DNA of 64,000 bases from Sinorhizobium sp. 6-70. Lineage in GTDB: Bacteria; Pseudomonadota; Alphaproteobacteria; Rhizobiales; Rhizobiaceae. The DNA lies in contig NZ_JASKLS010000010.1 in NCBI RefSeq assembly GCF_030124375.1, positions 62,001-126,000 on the forward strand, read 5' to 3'. Each line of letters opens with the position of its first letter. Position 1 is the first letter of the stretch. The position numbers were made by a program, and so were the translations under genes. Under the pieces are notes generated by a model that saw nothing but the letters and a program-made list of their open reading frames with translations, was not told the DNA's origin and did not search any database. Below, one piece after another: positions 27,770 to 36,109 of the stretch.

Positions 27770-28933
27770 ATGCAAAACGTTGATCCGGTCGCGATTGTCG
27801 GGGCCGGCATTGCCGGCCTGACGACGGCTCTCTGTCTCGCCCGGCAGGGTTTCGAGACGGAAATATTCGAACAGGCCGACTCTTTGAAAGAGGTGGGCGC
27901 CGGGCTGCAATTGTCGCCGAACGCGTCACGCATTCTGATCGAGCTCGGCCTGCTGCCCGCCCTTGAAGCTGTCTGGAGCGAGCCGGATTCGGTCGTTCTT
28001 CTCGACGGCCGCTCGCTGCGCTCGCTTGCAAGCGTGCCGGCTGGCTCCTATGCCCGCAACCGCTGGGCGGCTCCCTATGGTGTTCTGCACCGCGCCAGCC
28101 TGCAAAAGATCCTGTTGGACGCAGTTGCAGCCGAACCACGCTGCTGCATTCATCTTGGATCCCGGATCGAAAGCGACCCGGAAGCAGCGATCGATCGCGC
28201 GATGGCACGACGCCCATCCGTAATCGTCGGCGCCGATGGGATCTGGTCACGCACAAGAACGTCCATCGCGGGCGCCGGACCCGTCCAGTTCTCGGGCAAC
28301 ATCGCCTGGCGCCTGATGGTGCCGCGCGCGGAGGTGATCGGGCCTCTGTCCGACGACCGTGTAACCGCTTTTCTCGGCCCGAATGCGCATCTCGTCGCGT
28401 ATCCGATCAAGGAAGTCGGCGGCTTCAACCTCGTGGCGATCGTCGAGGGCAAAGCTGGCGACAGCGTGTGGATCGGCAAGGATTCCGAGGAGAGACGGCG
28501 TGAGCTTGCGGCAGCCTTCGATGGTTGGCATCCGAAACTGCGCGCGTTGCTCACGAGCGCGACCGCAGCGACCTACTGGCCCTTGTGCACCGTCGGGGAC
28601 GGTGCATGGCACGATAGGACGCGAACCATCCTCATCGGCGACGCAGCCCATGCGATGACGCCATTTGCGGCCCAGGGCGCCGCGATGGCGATCGAGGATG
28701 CCCGGGAACTCGCGCGCTGCCTCGCCGAAAGCCAGGATGTCCCCTCCGCATTTGCCAGATATGATCGTGCGCGAAGGTCGCGGATCGATCGCGTGCGAAA
28801 GCGGGCTGCCCTCAACCGCTTCGCCTATCATGCCCGAGGGCCGGTCCGTCTCGGGCGTGATCTGGTCCTTGCACTCAAGGGTCCCGAATCGCTCGCCGCC
28901 GACCTCGACTGGCTGTACGACTACGGCGCTTAG
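27770..28933 (+). CDS. FAD-dependent monooxygenase (UbiH / salicylate hydroxylase family)
   Basis: A 387-residue class A flavin monooxygenase. The dinucleotide-binding start is VAIVGAGIAGLTTALCLARQG, then the DG-type motif VGADGIWS, and the FAD ribityl-binding block ILIGDAAHAMTPFAAQGAA. Often labelled salicylate hydroxylase, but no aromatic degradation genes are nearby, so a ubiquinone-ring hydroxylase is as plausible, given the complex I type neighbour. Its TAG stop is made by the first base of repeat A3. Confidence 0.85.
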   Translation: MQNVDPVAIVGAGIAGLTTALCLARQGFETEIFEQADSLKEVGAGLQLSPNASRILIELGLLPALEAVWSEPDSVVLLDGRSLRSLASVPAGSYARNRWAAPYGVLHRASLQKILLDAVAAEPRCCIHLGSRIESDPEAAIDRAMARRPSVIVGADGIWSRTRTSIAGAGPVQFSGNIAWRLMVPRAEVIGPLSDDRVTAFLGPNAHLVAYPIKEVGGFNLVAIVEGKAGDSVWIGKDSEERRRELAAAFDGWHPKLRALLTSATAATYWPLCTVGDGAWHDRTRTILIGDAAHAMTPFAAQGAAMAIEDARELARCLAESQDVPSAFARYDRARRSRIDRVRKRAALNRFAYHARGPVRLGRDLVLALKGPESLAADLDWLYDYGA

Positions 28934-29034
28934 ATCACGATGACTTTAGGTCGGATCGACCTGAAATCATCGCGATCTATTGTAGTAGGTTAGAGCAGGG
29001 TGTGGGCGGAAACCGCACACACTGTTCCCGCTCT
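28933..29034. repeat. RIME-like composite palindromic element, copy A3
   Basis: First palindrome 28933-28977 (GATCACGATGA...TCATCGCGATC, 45 bp as in A1), a 14-base joint, then a degenerate second palindrome 28992-29034 (AGAGCAGGG...TTCCCGCTCT). It fills the gap between two convergent genes and could terminate transcription from both sides. Its first base is the G of the upstream TAG stop. Confidence 0.82.
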
Positions 29035-29048
29035 AGGAATAATAGGCT

Positions 29049-30239
29049 TCAGACCGCGTTGGCGGCGGCGAAAGCCGCTTCGATGTCGCGACGGATATCC
29101 GGAACGTCCTCCAGGCCGATCTGCAACCGGATCACCGGCCCTTCCGAGGGAGCCTTGGCCACCTTGCGGTCGGACAGGTTGACGTGAACGGCGAGGCTTT
29201 CGAAGCCACCCCAGGAGTAGCCAAGGCCGAAGAGCGAGAGCGCGTCGAGGAAGGCATGGGCCTTGGCCCTGAACCTTTCGGGGCTGTCCGCCTTCAGCAC
29301 GAAGGAGAAGATCCCGCTCGCCCCGCCGAAGTCACGCTTCCAGAGGTCGTATCCCGGAAAACTCGGCAGTGCCGGATGCAGCACGCGGGCGACCTCGTCG
29401 CGGCTCTCCAGCCATTCTGCGATCGCCAGCGCACTCGCCTGATGCCTTTCCAGGCGGATCCCCATCGTGCGCAAGCCCCTGAGGATCTGGTAGCTGTCGT
29501 CCGGCGACACGCAGACGCCCAGCGTGACCATCGCCTCTGTCAGCGCCGGCCAATGGGTGACGTTGGCCGACACTGTTCCGAACAGCACGTCCGAATGGCC
29601 CGACGGGTACTTCGTGGCTGCATGGATCGAGACATCGACGCCGTGGTCGAGCGGGCGGAAATAAACCGGCGTCGCCCAGGTGTTGTCCATCGTCACGACG
29701 CATCCGTGGCGGTGCGCCGCGGCTGCGATTGCGCGAATGTCCTGCATCTCGAACGTATTCGAGCCTGGCGCCTCAGTGTGCACCAGGCGCGTGTTCGGCC
29801 GAATCAGGCTTTCAATGCCGGCACCGATCATCGGGTCGTAGTATTCGACGGTGACGCCGAGGCGCTTCAGCATCGTGTCGCAGAAATGCCGCGTCGGGAA
29901 ATAGACCGAATCAACGACGAGCGCGTGATCCCCGGCCGACAGATAGGTCAGGAACGGCACCGTGACCGCCGCCAGGCCCGAAGGCACGAGAATCGTTCCG
30001 GCGGCGCCCTCAAGCTCATTGATCGCTTCGCAAAGCGCATCGGTCGTCGGCGTGCCGCGCGTTCCGTAGGTATATTTCTGCGCCCGGCTTTCCATGGTCC
30101 TGGCGTTGGGAAACAGCACGGTGGAAGCATGCACCACCGGCGGGTTGACGAAACCGTGGAAATCCGAGGGATTGTTGCCAGTGTGCGCCAGACGGGTGTT
30201 GATGCCCGATTCCTTGAGCGCGCTGATCTTGTCTGCCAT
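29049..30239 (-). CDS. metC: Cystathionine beta-lyase MetC
   Basis: A 396-residue PLP enzyme of the Cys/Met metabolism family, cleaving cystathionine to homocysteine, pyruvate and ammonia. The PLP lysine is Lys210 in IHAATKYPSGHSD, the same number as in E. coli MetC. Active-site elements KYTYGTRGTPT and EAPGSNTFE are conserved. I chose the ATG at 30239 (MADKISALKESGINTRLAH) over an in-frame start 32 codons upstream. I looked for a SAM-II type riboswitch upstream and saw none. Confidence 0.95.
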   Translation of the reverse strand: MADKISALKESGINTRLAHTGNNPSDFHGFVNPPVVHASTVLFPNARTMESRAQKYTYGTRGTPTTDALCEAINELEGAAGTILVPSGLAAVTVPFLTYLSAGDHALVVDSVYFPTRHFCDTMLKRLGVTVEYYDPMIGAGIESLIRPNTRLVHTEAPGSNTFEMQDIRAIAAAAHRHGCVVTMDNTWATPVYFRPLDHGVDVSIHAATKYPSGHSDVLFGTVSANVTHWPALTEAMVTLGVCVSPDDSYQILRGLRTMGIRLERHQASALAIAEWLESRDEVARVLHPALPSFPGYDLWKRDFGGASGIFSFVLKADSPERFRAKAHAFLDALSLFGLGYSWGGFESLAVHVNLSDRKVAKAPSEGPVIRLQIGLEDVPDIRRDIEAAFAAANAV

Positions 30240-30578
30240 TGAAAAATCCGCTGTTTGAATTCGACGCCAACTCATCGAACGCAGCCCCCGCCGGGTCAAG
30301 GGAAAATTCGGGTGAAGCGGTAAGGCGTCGTGCAAAATGCCGGGCCGGCCGCTTTTTTGTTCAAAGAAACCGATTTTCCGGGAAGAAACTGCCTAAACTT
30401 CTGGCGAAATTCGGGTTTTTCACATGCAAAATCAGAAAATCGGCAACGTCTCTTGACCCTTATGGATTTTGAGCATGTGATAGATTGCACTCACGCCAGG
30501 AGGGTGGCGGAGGCTGCACGCGCTTACCGAGCGCACCGGTGCAGACGGGAACTAACAACAGCCGAAAAGGTTCAAAAA
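30240..30578. other. 339-bp divergent region between metC and aapJ
   Basis: No gene seen. It must hold the metC and aapJ promoters; a possible aapJ promoter is listed at 30452-30483. I found no TGGCAC-N5-TTGC sigma54 signature, although the related Rhizobium leguminosarum Aap system responds to nitrogen. The frame upstream of the chosen aapJ start stays open to about 30330 but codes nothing recognisable. Confidence 0.7.
30452..30483 (+). promoter_or_regulatory. Possible sigma70-type promoter of aapJ
   Basis: CTTGAC at 30452-30457 is the rhizobial -35 consensus. The best -10 candidate is GTGATA/TGATAG at about 30477-30483, a poor match at 18-19 bases spacing. About 95 bases of leader would precede aapJ. 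Confidence 0.35.
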
Positions 30579-31604
30579 ATGGCAAGAGGAATTCTGACAG
30601 CTCTGGTTGGCGCTGCTGTCATGGGTATTGGCGCACATGCGGCATCGGCCGCGACCCTTGACGACGTGAAGGCCAAGGGCTTTGTCCAGTGCGGCGTGAA
30701 CACCGGTCTCGCCGGCTTCTCAGCCCCCGACGCTTCCGGCAACTGGACTGGTTTCGACGTCGACTACTGCAAGGCACTCGCCGCCGCGATCTTCGGCGAT
30801 GGCAGCAAGGTGAAGTTCACACCACTTTCCGCCAAGGAACGCTTCCCGGCTTTGCAGTCCGGTGAAGTCGACCTTCTGGCTCGCAACACGACCTGGTCCA
30901 TCAACCGGGATACGGCGCTCGGCTTCAACTTCCGCCCGGTCAACTATTATGACGGCCAGGGCTTCATGGTTCGCAAGAGCCTCAATGTGAAGTCCGCGCT
31001 CGAACTGTCCGGCGCCGCCGTTTGCGTGCAGACCGGTACGACGACGGAACTGAACCTCGCCGACTACTTCAAGTCGAACAACCTGCAGTACAATCCCGTC
31101 GTCTTCGAGAAGCTCGAGGAAGTGAACGCTGCCTATGACGCCGGCCGTTGCGACGTCTACACCACCGACCAGTCGGGACTTTATGCGCTGCGGCTTACCC
31201 TGTCGAAGCCGGACGATCACATGATCCTGCCGGAGATCATCTCCAAGGAGCCCCTCGCTCCGGCGGTTCGTCAGGGCGACGATCAGTGGTTCGATATCGT
31301 CAGTTGGACGCACTATGCGATGATCCAGGCCGAAGAATTCGGCATCACCCAGGCGAACGTCGAAGAGATGAAGAAGTCGACCAACCCTGACGTGCAGCGC
31401 TTCCTCGGTGTCGAGGCCGATAGCAAGATCGGCACCGACCTTGGCCTGACCAATGAATGGGCAGTCAACATCATCAAGGCGGTTGGCAATTACGGCGAAG
31501 TCTTCGATCGCAACATCGGCGCCGGCAGCCCGCTGAAGATCGAGCGCGGTCTGAATGCCCTCTGGAACAAGGGCGGCATCCAGTACGCTCCGCCGATCCG
31601 CTGA
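30579..31604 (+). CDS. aapJ: General L-amino acid ABC transporter, periplasmic binding protein AapJ
   Basis: A 341-residue periplasmic solute-binding protein of the polar amino acid family (PAAT). The signal peptide ends at about residue 24 (AASA, then ATLDDVKAKG). The SBP_bac_3 fold contains the substrate-site block GFDVDYCKALAAAIFGD and LLARNTTWSINRDTALGF. In rhizobia Aap takes up a broad range of L-amino acids and also affects efflux and nodule amino-acid exchange. The ATG at 30579 gives a standard signal peptide. It is separated from aapQ by 189 bases with a repeat and a strong hairpin. Confidence 0.96.
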   Translation: MARGILTALVGAAVMGIGAHAASAATLDDVKAKGFVQCGVNTGLAGFSAPDASGNWTGFDVDYCKALAAAIFGDGSKVKFTPLSAKERFPALQSGEVDLLARNTTWSINRDTALGFNFRPVNYYDGQGFMVRKSLNVKSALELSGAAVCVQTGTTTELNLADYFKSNNLQYNPVVFEKLEEVNAAYDAGRCDVYTTDQSGLYALRLTLSKPDDHMILPEIISKEPLAPAVRQGDDQWFDIVSWTHYAMIQAEEFGITQANVEEMKKSTNPDVQRFLGVEADSKIGTDLGLTNEWAVNIIKAVGNYGEVFDRNIGAGSPLKIERGLNALWNKGGIQYAPPIR

Positions 31605-31612
31605 TTGTGACC

Positions 31613-31715
31613 TACAGCGCCGCGTCTTGCGAGACGCGCAAAAGACGCGGTAGCACTTTGAATTGCTGCATGTTTTTGTTCTTAAAATCGGCTACGATTT
31701 TAAGAAACATGCAGG
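31613..31715. repeat. Type-B palindromic repeat, copy B3 (complete, inverted)
   Basis: A 103-bp composite in the opposite orientation to B1 and B2: CTACAGCG...CGCGGTAG (31613-31654) with an inner GCGTCTT/AGACGC, joint CACTTTGAATTG, then CTGCATGTTT...AAACATGCAG (31667-31715) enclosing CTTAAAATCG / CGATTTTAAG. It lies eight bases past the aapJ stop. Confidence 0.85.
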
Positions 31716-31741
31716 AGGAGCGGGGATGCCCCGCTCCTCCT
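31715..31741 (+). terminator. Perfect 12-bp hairpin between aapJ and aapQ
   Basis: GGAGGAGCGGGG / ATG / CCCCGCTCCTCC followed by CTTTCC. It has no long T-run, so it most likely acts as an attenuator or 3'-end barrier. Either would give more binding protein than permease, the usual stoichiometry in such operons. Confidence 0.7.
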
Positions 31742-31793
31742 TTCCAACAATAAAAAACGCCCGGAAAGGGCGGATCGGGGAAAGAGGCATTGT

Positions 31794-32987
31794 ATGGCCA
31801 TTGGCGTCACGAATGCGCCTGAAAAAAGCAAATCCTCGGGATCGATCATCAACGATCCTCAGGTGCGCGGAATATTCTATCAGGCGATCACCATCATCAT
31901 CCTCGCGGTCCTCATTTACTGGATCGTAGACAACACGATTGAGAACCTTCGGCGCGCGAATATCGCATCGGGTTATGGTTTCTTGAGAAGCCGAGCAGGC
32001 TTCGACGTCGGCCAATCGCTGATCGCCTTCACCAGTGATTCGAGCTATGGCCGCGCACTCGTCGTCGGCTTCGTCAATACGCTGGTCGTCGCGATCACCG
32101 GCATCGTCACGGCCACGATCATCGGCTTCCTCGTCGGCATCGGGCGACTTTCGCACAACTGGATCATCGCCAAATTGTCGCTGGCCTATGTCGAGGTGTT
32201 CCGCAACATCCCTCCGTTGCTCGTCATCTTCTTCTGGTACAGCGGCGTTCTGGCAGTGTTGCCGCAGGCGCGCGAAGCGCTGGCCCTGCCCTTCAATGTT
32301 TTCGTGAGCAATCGCGGCGTTGCCTTCCCGAGGCCCATCTTCGGAGAAGGGGCCGAATATACGATTCTCGCGTTCCTTATTGCCGCCGCCGCGAGCTTTC
32401 TCGTCGCGCGGTATGCCAACCGGCGACAGGCGGCAACCGGCCAGCGCTTTCCGGTGTTGTGGACGGCGCTGGGATTGCTCATCGGCCTGCCGCTGATCAC
32501 ATTCCTCGCCACCGGCGCACCGCTCACCTTCGACGTCCCGATTGCCGGCAAGTTCAATCTTACGGGTGGTTCGGTCGTCGGGCCTGAGTTTATGTCGCTC
32601 TACCTCGCGCTTTCGTTCTACACCGCTGCCTTCATCGCGGAGATCGTTCGCGCAGGTATCCGCGGCGTTTCAAAGGGGCAGACCGAAGCGGCCCACGCGC
32701 TTGGCATCCGCCCGCGGCTGACCACGCGACTGGTCGTCGTGCCGCAAGCGATGCGAATCATCATTCCACCGCTGACCAGCCAATATCTCAACCTCACCAA
32801 GAACTCGTCGCTGGCAATTGCCATCGGCTACGCCGACCTCGTTGCTGTCGGCGGTACCATCCTCAACCAGACCGGGCAGGCCATCGAAGTGGTCAGCATC
32901 TGGCTCATCGTCTATCTCAGCTTGAGCCTTGCGACCTCGCTGTTCATGAACTGGTACAACGCCCACATGGCGCTGGTGGAGAGGTAA
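31794..32987 (+). CDS. aapQ: General L-amino acid ABC transporter, permease AapQ
   Basis: A 397-residue inner-membrane permease with about eight membrane segments. The large extra segment (about residues 100-260) between the first transmembrane helices and the core is typical of AapQ/BztB-type permeases. The PAAT EAA loop is readable as AAHALGIRPRLTTRLVVVPQAMRIIIPPL (first part AAHALGIRPRLTTRLVVV). It forms a heterodimer with AapM; four bases separate the two genes. Confidence 0.95.
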   Translation: MAIGVTNAPEKSKSSGSIINDPQVRGIFYQAITIIILAVLIYWIVDNTIENLRRANIASGYGFLRSRAGFDVGQSLIAFTSDSSYGRALVVGFVNTLVVAITGIVTATIIGFLVGIGRLSHNWIIAKLSLAYVEVFRNIPPLLVIFFWYSGVLAVLPQAREALALPFNVFVSNRGVAFPRPIFGEGAEYTILAFLIAAAASFLVARYANRRQAATGQRFPVLWTALGLLIGLPLITFLATGAPLTFDVPIAGKFNLTGGSVVGPEFMSLYLALSFYTAAFIAEIVRAGIRGVSKGQTEAAHALGIRPRLTTRLVVVPQAMRIIIPPLTSQYLNLTKNSSLAIAIGYADLVAVGGTILNQTGQAIEVVSIWLIVYLSLSLATSLFMNWYNAHMALVER

Positions 32988-32991
32988 GATC

Positions 32992-34146
32992 ATGACCACA
33001 CACGAAGCAAGTTTCGTTCGCGCGTCGATGGTCGAGGCTTCACCTGCCCCGATATTGGAAAGCGGCATCGTCTTCTGGCTCAGGAAGAATCTCTTCGCCA
33101 CGCCGAAGGACACGGCACTTACCATCATCAGCCTGCTGGTGTTGGCCTGGCTTGTGCCGCCTGCAATACAGTGGCTTTTCATCGACGCCGCTTGGACAGG
33201 CGGCGGCCGTGGCGTCTGCGCGACGGTCGCACAGGGCGGCTCACAGCCGGATGGATGGAGCGGCGCCTGCTGGGCCTTCGTCAACGCGAAATTCAGCCAA
33301 TTTCTCTTCGGGCGCTATCCGATGGACGAACGCTGGCGCCCCGCGCTCGTCGGCATCCTCTTCGTACTGTTCCTCGTGCCGATGTTGATGCCCAAGGTGC
33401 CATACAAGGGGTTGAACGCCGTTCTGATGCTGGTCGCTCTGCCGATCATCGCGACGATCCTGCTGCCGGGCGGCTGGTTCGGCCTCACCTATGTCGAAAC
33501 CCCGCTGTGGGGCGGCCTCCTGGTCACACTGGCTCTCTCCTTCGTGGGAATAGCAGTCTCGCTGCCGCTCGGCATTCTGCTTGCTCTCGGACGTCGGTCG
33601 GACATGCCAGTGATAAAGATGCTCTGCACGGTCTTCATCGAGATCGTTCGCGGCATTCCGCTGATCACGGTGTTGTTCATGGCAAGCGTGATGCTGCCGC
33701 TTTTCCTGCCGCAGGGCGTCACTTTCGACAAATTCCTGCGCGCCTTGATTGGCGTGTCGCTCTTTGCTTCCGCCTACATGGCGGAGGTCGTGCGCGGCGG
33801 ATTGCAGGCCATTCCGAAGGGGCAGTATGAAGGCGCCGATTCGCTGGGCCTCAGCTACTGGCAAAAGATGAACCTCATCGTCCTGCCACAGTCGTTGAAG
33901 TTGGTGATCCCGGGGATCGTCAACACCTTCATCGGCCTGTTCAAGGACACGTCCCTCGTCTCGATCATAGGCATGTTCGATTTGCTTGGTATCGTCCGCC
34001 TGAACTTCAGCGACACGAACTGGGCTTCCGCGGTCACGCCGGTGAGCGGCCTGATTTTTGCGGGATTCGTATTCTGGCTTTTCTGCTTCGGCATGTCGCG
34101 CTATTCAGGCTTTATGGAACGCGTGCTCGACAGAAGCCAACGATAA
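32992..34146 (+). CDS. aapM: General L-amino acid ABC transporter, permease AapM
   Basis: A 384-residue permease paired with AapQ. It has a long N-terminal half with a periplasmic loop (residues about 60-100, ending near GWSGACWAF), then the PAAT permease core with EAA loop GADSLGLSYWQKMNLIVLPQ and the helix NTFIGLFKDTSLVSIIG. Size and architecture fit AapM/BztC-type proteins. The gap to aapP is 13 bases. Confidence 0.95.
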   Translation: MTTHEASFVRASMVEASPAPILESGIVFWLRKNLFATPKDTALTIISLLVLAWLVPPAIQWLFIDAAWTGGGRGVCATVAQGGSQPDGWSGACWAFVNAKFSQFLFGRYPMDERWRPALVGILFVLFLVPMLMPKVPYKGLNAVLMLVALPIIATILLPGGWFGLTYVETPLWGGLLVTLALSFVGIAVSLPLGILLALGRRSDMPVIKMLCTVFIEIVRGIPLITVLFMASVMLPLFLPQGVTFDKFLRALIGVSLFASAYMAEVVRGGLQAIPKGQYEGADSLGLSYWQKMNLIVLPQSLKLVIPGIVNTFIGLFKDTSLVSIIGMFDLLGIVRLNFSDTNWASAVTPVSGLIFAGFVFWLFCFGMSRYSGFMERVLDRSQR

Positions 34147-34159
34147 AAAGGGGAAACAT

Positions 34160-34936
34160 ATGGCAAACACTGCCACTGCATCGAAGATGACCGTGTCCAG
34201 CACGGACGTCGCGATCGAAATCACCAATATGAACAAGTGGTACGGTGATTTCCACGTGCTGCGCGACATCAATCTCAAGGTGATGCGCGGCGAGCGTATC
34301 GTCATTGCCGGCCCGTCGGGCTCCGGCAAATCGACGATGATTCGCTGCATCAATCGCCTCGAAGAGCACCAGAAGGGCAAGATCGTAGTTGATGGAATCG
34401 AACTCACCAACGATCTGAAAAAGATCGATGAAGTGCGCCGCGAAGTCGGCATGGTCTTCCAGCACTTCAACCTTTTTCCGCATCTGACGATCCTTGAAAA
34501 CTGCACGCTGGCGCCGATCTGGGTGCGTAAGATGCCGAAGAAGCAGGCCGAGGAAATCGCGATGCATTTCCTCAGACGCGTCAAGATTCCCGAGCAGGCC
34601 CATAAATATCCGGGCCAGCTTTCGGGCGGCCAGCAGCAGCGCGTCGCGATTGCCCGTTCGCTGTGCATGAATCCGAAGATCATGCTGTTCGACGAGCCGA
34701 CTTCCGCGCTCGACCCGGAAATGATCAAGGAAGTGCTGGATACGATGGTCGGTCTCGCCGAGGAAGGCATGACGATGCTGTGCGTGACGCATGAAATGGG
34801 GTTCGCGCGTCAGGTCGCCAACCGCGTGATCTTCATGGACCAAGGCCAGATCGTCGAACAGAATTCGCCGGCCGAATTCTTCGACCATCCGCAGCACGAG
34901 CGCACGAAACTGTTCCTCAGCCAGATCCTGCACTGA
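34160..34936 (+). CDS. aapP: General L-amino acid ABC transporter, ATPase AapP
   Basis: A 258-residue ABC ATPase. Walker A GPSGSGKST, Q-loop region MVFQHFNLFPH, signature LSGGQQQR, Walker B IMLFDEPTSALDPE and switch His in CVTHEMGFA are all present. The ATG at 34160 has GGGGAAA upstream and matches the AapM-AapP spacing. It ends the operon, with a perfect 19-bp terminator 19 bases later; its stop codon lies inside a 14-bp palindrome. Confidence 0.97.
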   Translation: MANTATASKMTVSSTDVAIEITNMNKWYGDFHVLRDINLKVMRGERIVIAGPSGSGKSTMIRCINRLEEHQKGKIVVDGIELTNDLKKIDEVRREVGMVFQHFNLFPHLTILENCTLAPIWVRKMPKKQAEEIAMHFLRRVKIPEQAHKYPGQLSGGQQQRVAIARSLCMNPKIMLFDEPTSALDPEMIKEVLDTMVGLAEEGMTMLCVTHEMGFARQVANRVIFMDQGQIVEQNSPAEFFDHPQHERTKLFLSQILH

Positions 34937-34944
34937 TATCAGTG
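34931..34944. promoter_or_regulatory. Perfect 14-bp palindrome at the aapP stop
   Basis: CACTGATATCAGTG, containing the aapP TGA. It shares half-sites CTGATAT/ATATCAG with the two palindromes before the GntR gene but its centre is two bases shorter. Possibly a third weak binding site; possibly chance. Confidence 0.35.
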
Positions 34945-34955
34945 TCATGAAGCCG

Positions 34956-34996
34956 AACGAGAACGGCCCGCCAGTTGCTGGCGGGCCGTTCTCGTT
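34956..34996 (+). terminator. Terminator of the aap operon
   Basis: A perfect 19-bp stem (AACGAGAACGGCCCGCCAG and its complement) with a three-base loop TTG, 19 bases past aapP; the T-tract is short (GTTTC). It is the longest perfect hairpin I found in the window. Confidence 0.85.
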
Positions 34997-35105
34997 TCAG
35001 CATCACCGTGAGTTGGCGTGGGCCTCGAACAGCAGCGCTCCAGTCCGGCTTTGCCGAACTCGCCTTCGGTTACTACCAGATACTGACGCCGCAGGCCTCC
35101 TTGAT

Positions 35106-35119
35106 GCTGATATATCAGC
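35106..35119. promoter_or_regulatory. Putative GntR operator 1
   Basis: GCTGATATATCAGC, a perfect 14-bp palindrome 62 bases before the GntR-family gene. Its 12-bp core is identical to operator 2, and the centres are 46 bases apart. Confidence 0.6.
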
Positions 35120-35152
35120 CCTCTTGCTGCTATTTCGAATCTCTGCCAATGT

Positions 35153-35164
35153 CTGATATATCAG
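35153..35164. promoter_or_regulatory. Putative GntR operator 2
   Basis: CTGATATATCAG, a perfect 12-bp palindrome ending 16 bases before the ATG, a position where bound protein would block transcription or initiation. Together with operator 1 it suggests autoregulation by the adjacent repressor. Confidence 0.6.
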
Positions 35165-35180
35165 CACTAGCGGGATACTT

Positions 35181-35798
35181 ATGCCAGTCCAGTCCCAGGC
35201 CCACCTCGCCTATCTCGCGCTCGAACGCCTCATCATCACGCTGAAGCTCGAGCCCGGATCACTCGTTACCGAACGCCAACTCATCGAACTCGCCGAACGT
35301 GGCCGCACGCCGGTTCGAGAAGCGATCCAGAAACTTGCCTGGCAGGGACTCATCGACATTCGTGCTCGCGTGGGACTGCAGATCACGACGATCCGGCCGG
35401 AGGATCGCGCCCATGTGATGCAGACGCGCCAACGGCTGGAGCCGCTGGCGGCCGCCCTCGTGGCACAGAACGCGTTCCCCGAGATCCGGCAGGCGATCAA
35501 CGGCTGTGAGCAGGCGATGACGACGTGTTCGGATCGAGGCGACATGGAGGGTTTCCTCGTCGCCGACAAGATGTTCGACGAGATCATGGAAGACGCCTGT
35601 CCGAACCGCTTCCTGACGGCAGCGCTTGCGCCGTTGCAGACCCACGCGCGCCGCATATGGTTTGCGTCGGCGACGCCGGAAAAAATGAAGGCATCGGTGG
35701 AGCGCCACGTCGGGGTGATGCGTGCGATTCAGGCGGGAGACGGCGAAGGCGCCGCCACTGCCATGTCCGGATTGATGGCTTATCTGGCGGAGGCTTGA
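35181..35798 (+). CDS. GntR family transcriptional regulator, FCD (FadR-like) subgroup
   Basis: A 205-residue regulator: an N-terminal winged helix (about 5-70, with LIELAERGRTPVREAIQKLAW as the recognition helix region) and an all-helical FCD effector domain (about 75-200) with the metal/ligand-type residues spread over RLEPLAAALVAQN and KMFDEIMEDACPN. Such proteins sense small carboxylic or amino acids. It lies 244 bases past the aap operon, beyond its terminator; its regulon could include aap or only itself. Paired palindromes precede it. Confidence 0.88.
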   Translation: MPVQSQAHLAYLALERLIITLKLEPGSLVTERQLIELAERGRTPVREAIQKLAWQGLIDIRARVGLQITTIRPEDRAHVMQTRQRLEPLAAALVAQNAFPEIRQAINGCEQAMTTCSDRGDMEGFLVADKMFDEIMEDACPNRFLTAALAPLQTHARRIWFASATPEKMKASVERHVGVMRAIQAGDGEGAATAMSGLMAYLAEA

Positions 35799-35871
35799 TG
35801 TCGTCGACGGCTCAAACCTTCGACAACGGGCCGCCGATCTTCAGTCGCCGCATATGCTGGCCGAAGACCTA

Positions 35872-35940
35872 CTGCAATCCAAAGTGCCACAGCGAACCTT
35901 TGCGCTTCCGATAAGACGCGCCGCCCGGCTGTGCGGCGCC
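35872..35940. repeat. Partial type-B repeat, copy B4
   Basis: CTGCAATCCAAAGTG followed by CACAGCG...CCTTTGCGCTTCCGATAAGACGCGC...GCTGTG: the joint and second palindrome of B1/B2 without the first palindrome, with a few substitutions. Confidence 0.65.
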
Positions 35941-36049
35941 GACTGAGTTGATCCATGCGAAAGCACCCGGTATCACGCGCTGACAGCAGCTTCAGATCAT
36001 CTCTGGAGCGCGTCGCTCCCACGGACGTGGCAACCCAAGGCACAAACGA

Positions 36050-36079
36050 AGAGAGGCGCATCTGGAGACGCGCCTCTCT
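36050..36079 (-). terminator. Terminator of fpr
   Basis: A perfect 10-bp stem AGAGAGGCGC / GCGCCTCTCT with a ten-base loop, 31 bases past the fpr stop; on the minus strand TCGTTTGTG follows. Confidence 0.65.
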
Positions 36080-36109
36080 GTTGATACCGATATCTTGGCA
36101 GCCGCGACG

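Larger units (their letters stand above)
35799..36109. other. 311-bp spacer between the GntR gene and fpr
   Basis: No gene seen. It contains a partial type-B repeat (35872-35940) and the fpr terminator (36050-36079). The two flanking genes converge here. Confidence 0.75.

Noticed and set aside
30240..30335. Possible SAM-II or other methionine riboswitch before metC.
   Set aside because: I could not find the SAM-II pseudoknot consensus or any paired structure of that shape upstream of 30239.
30240..30578. Sigma54/NtrC control of aapJ.
   Set aside because: No TGGCAC-N5-TTGC element is visible; the best candidate promoter is sigma70-like.
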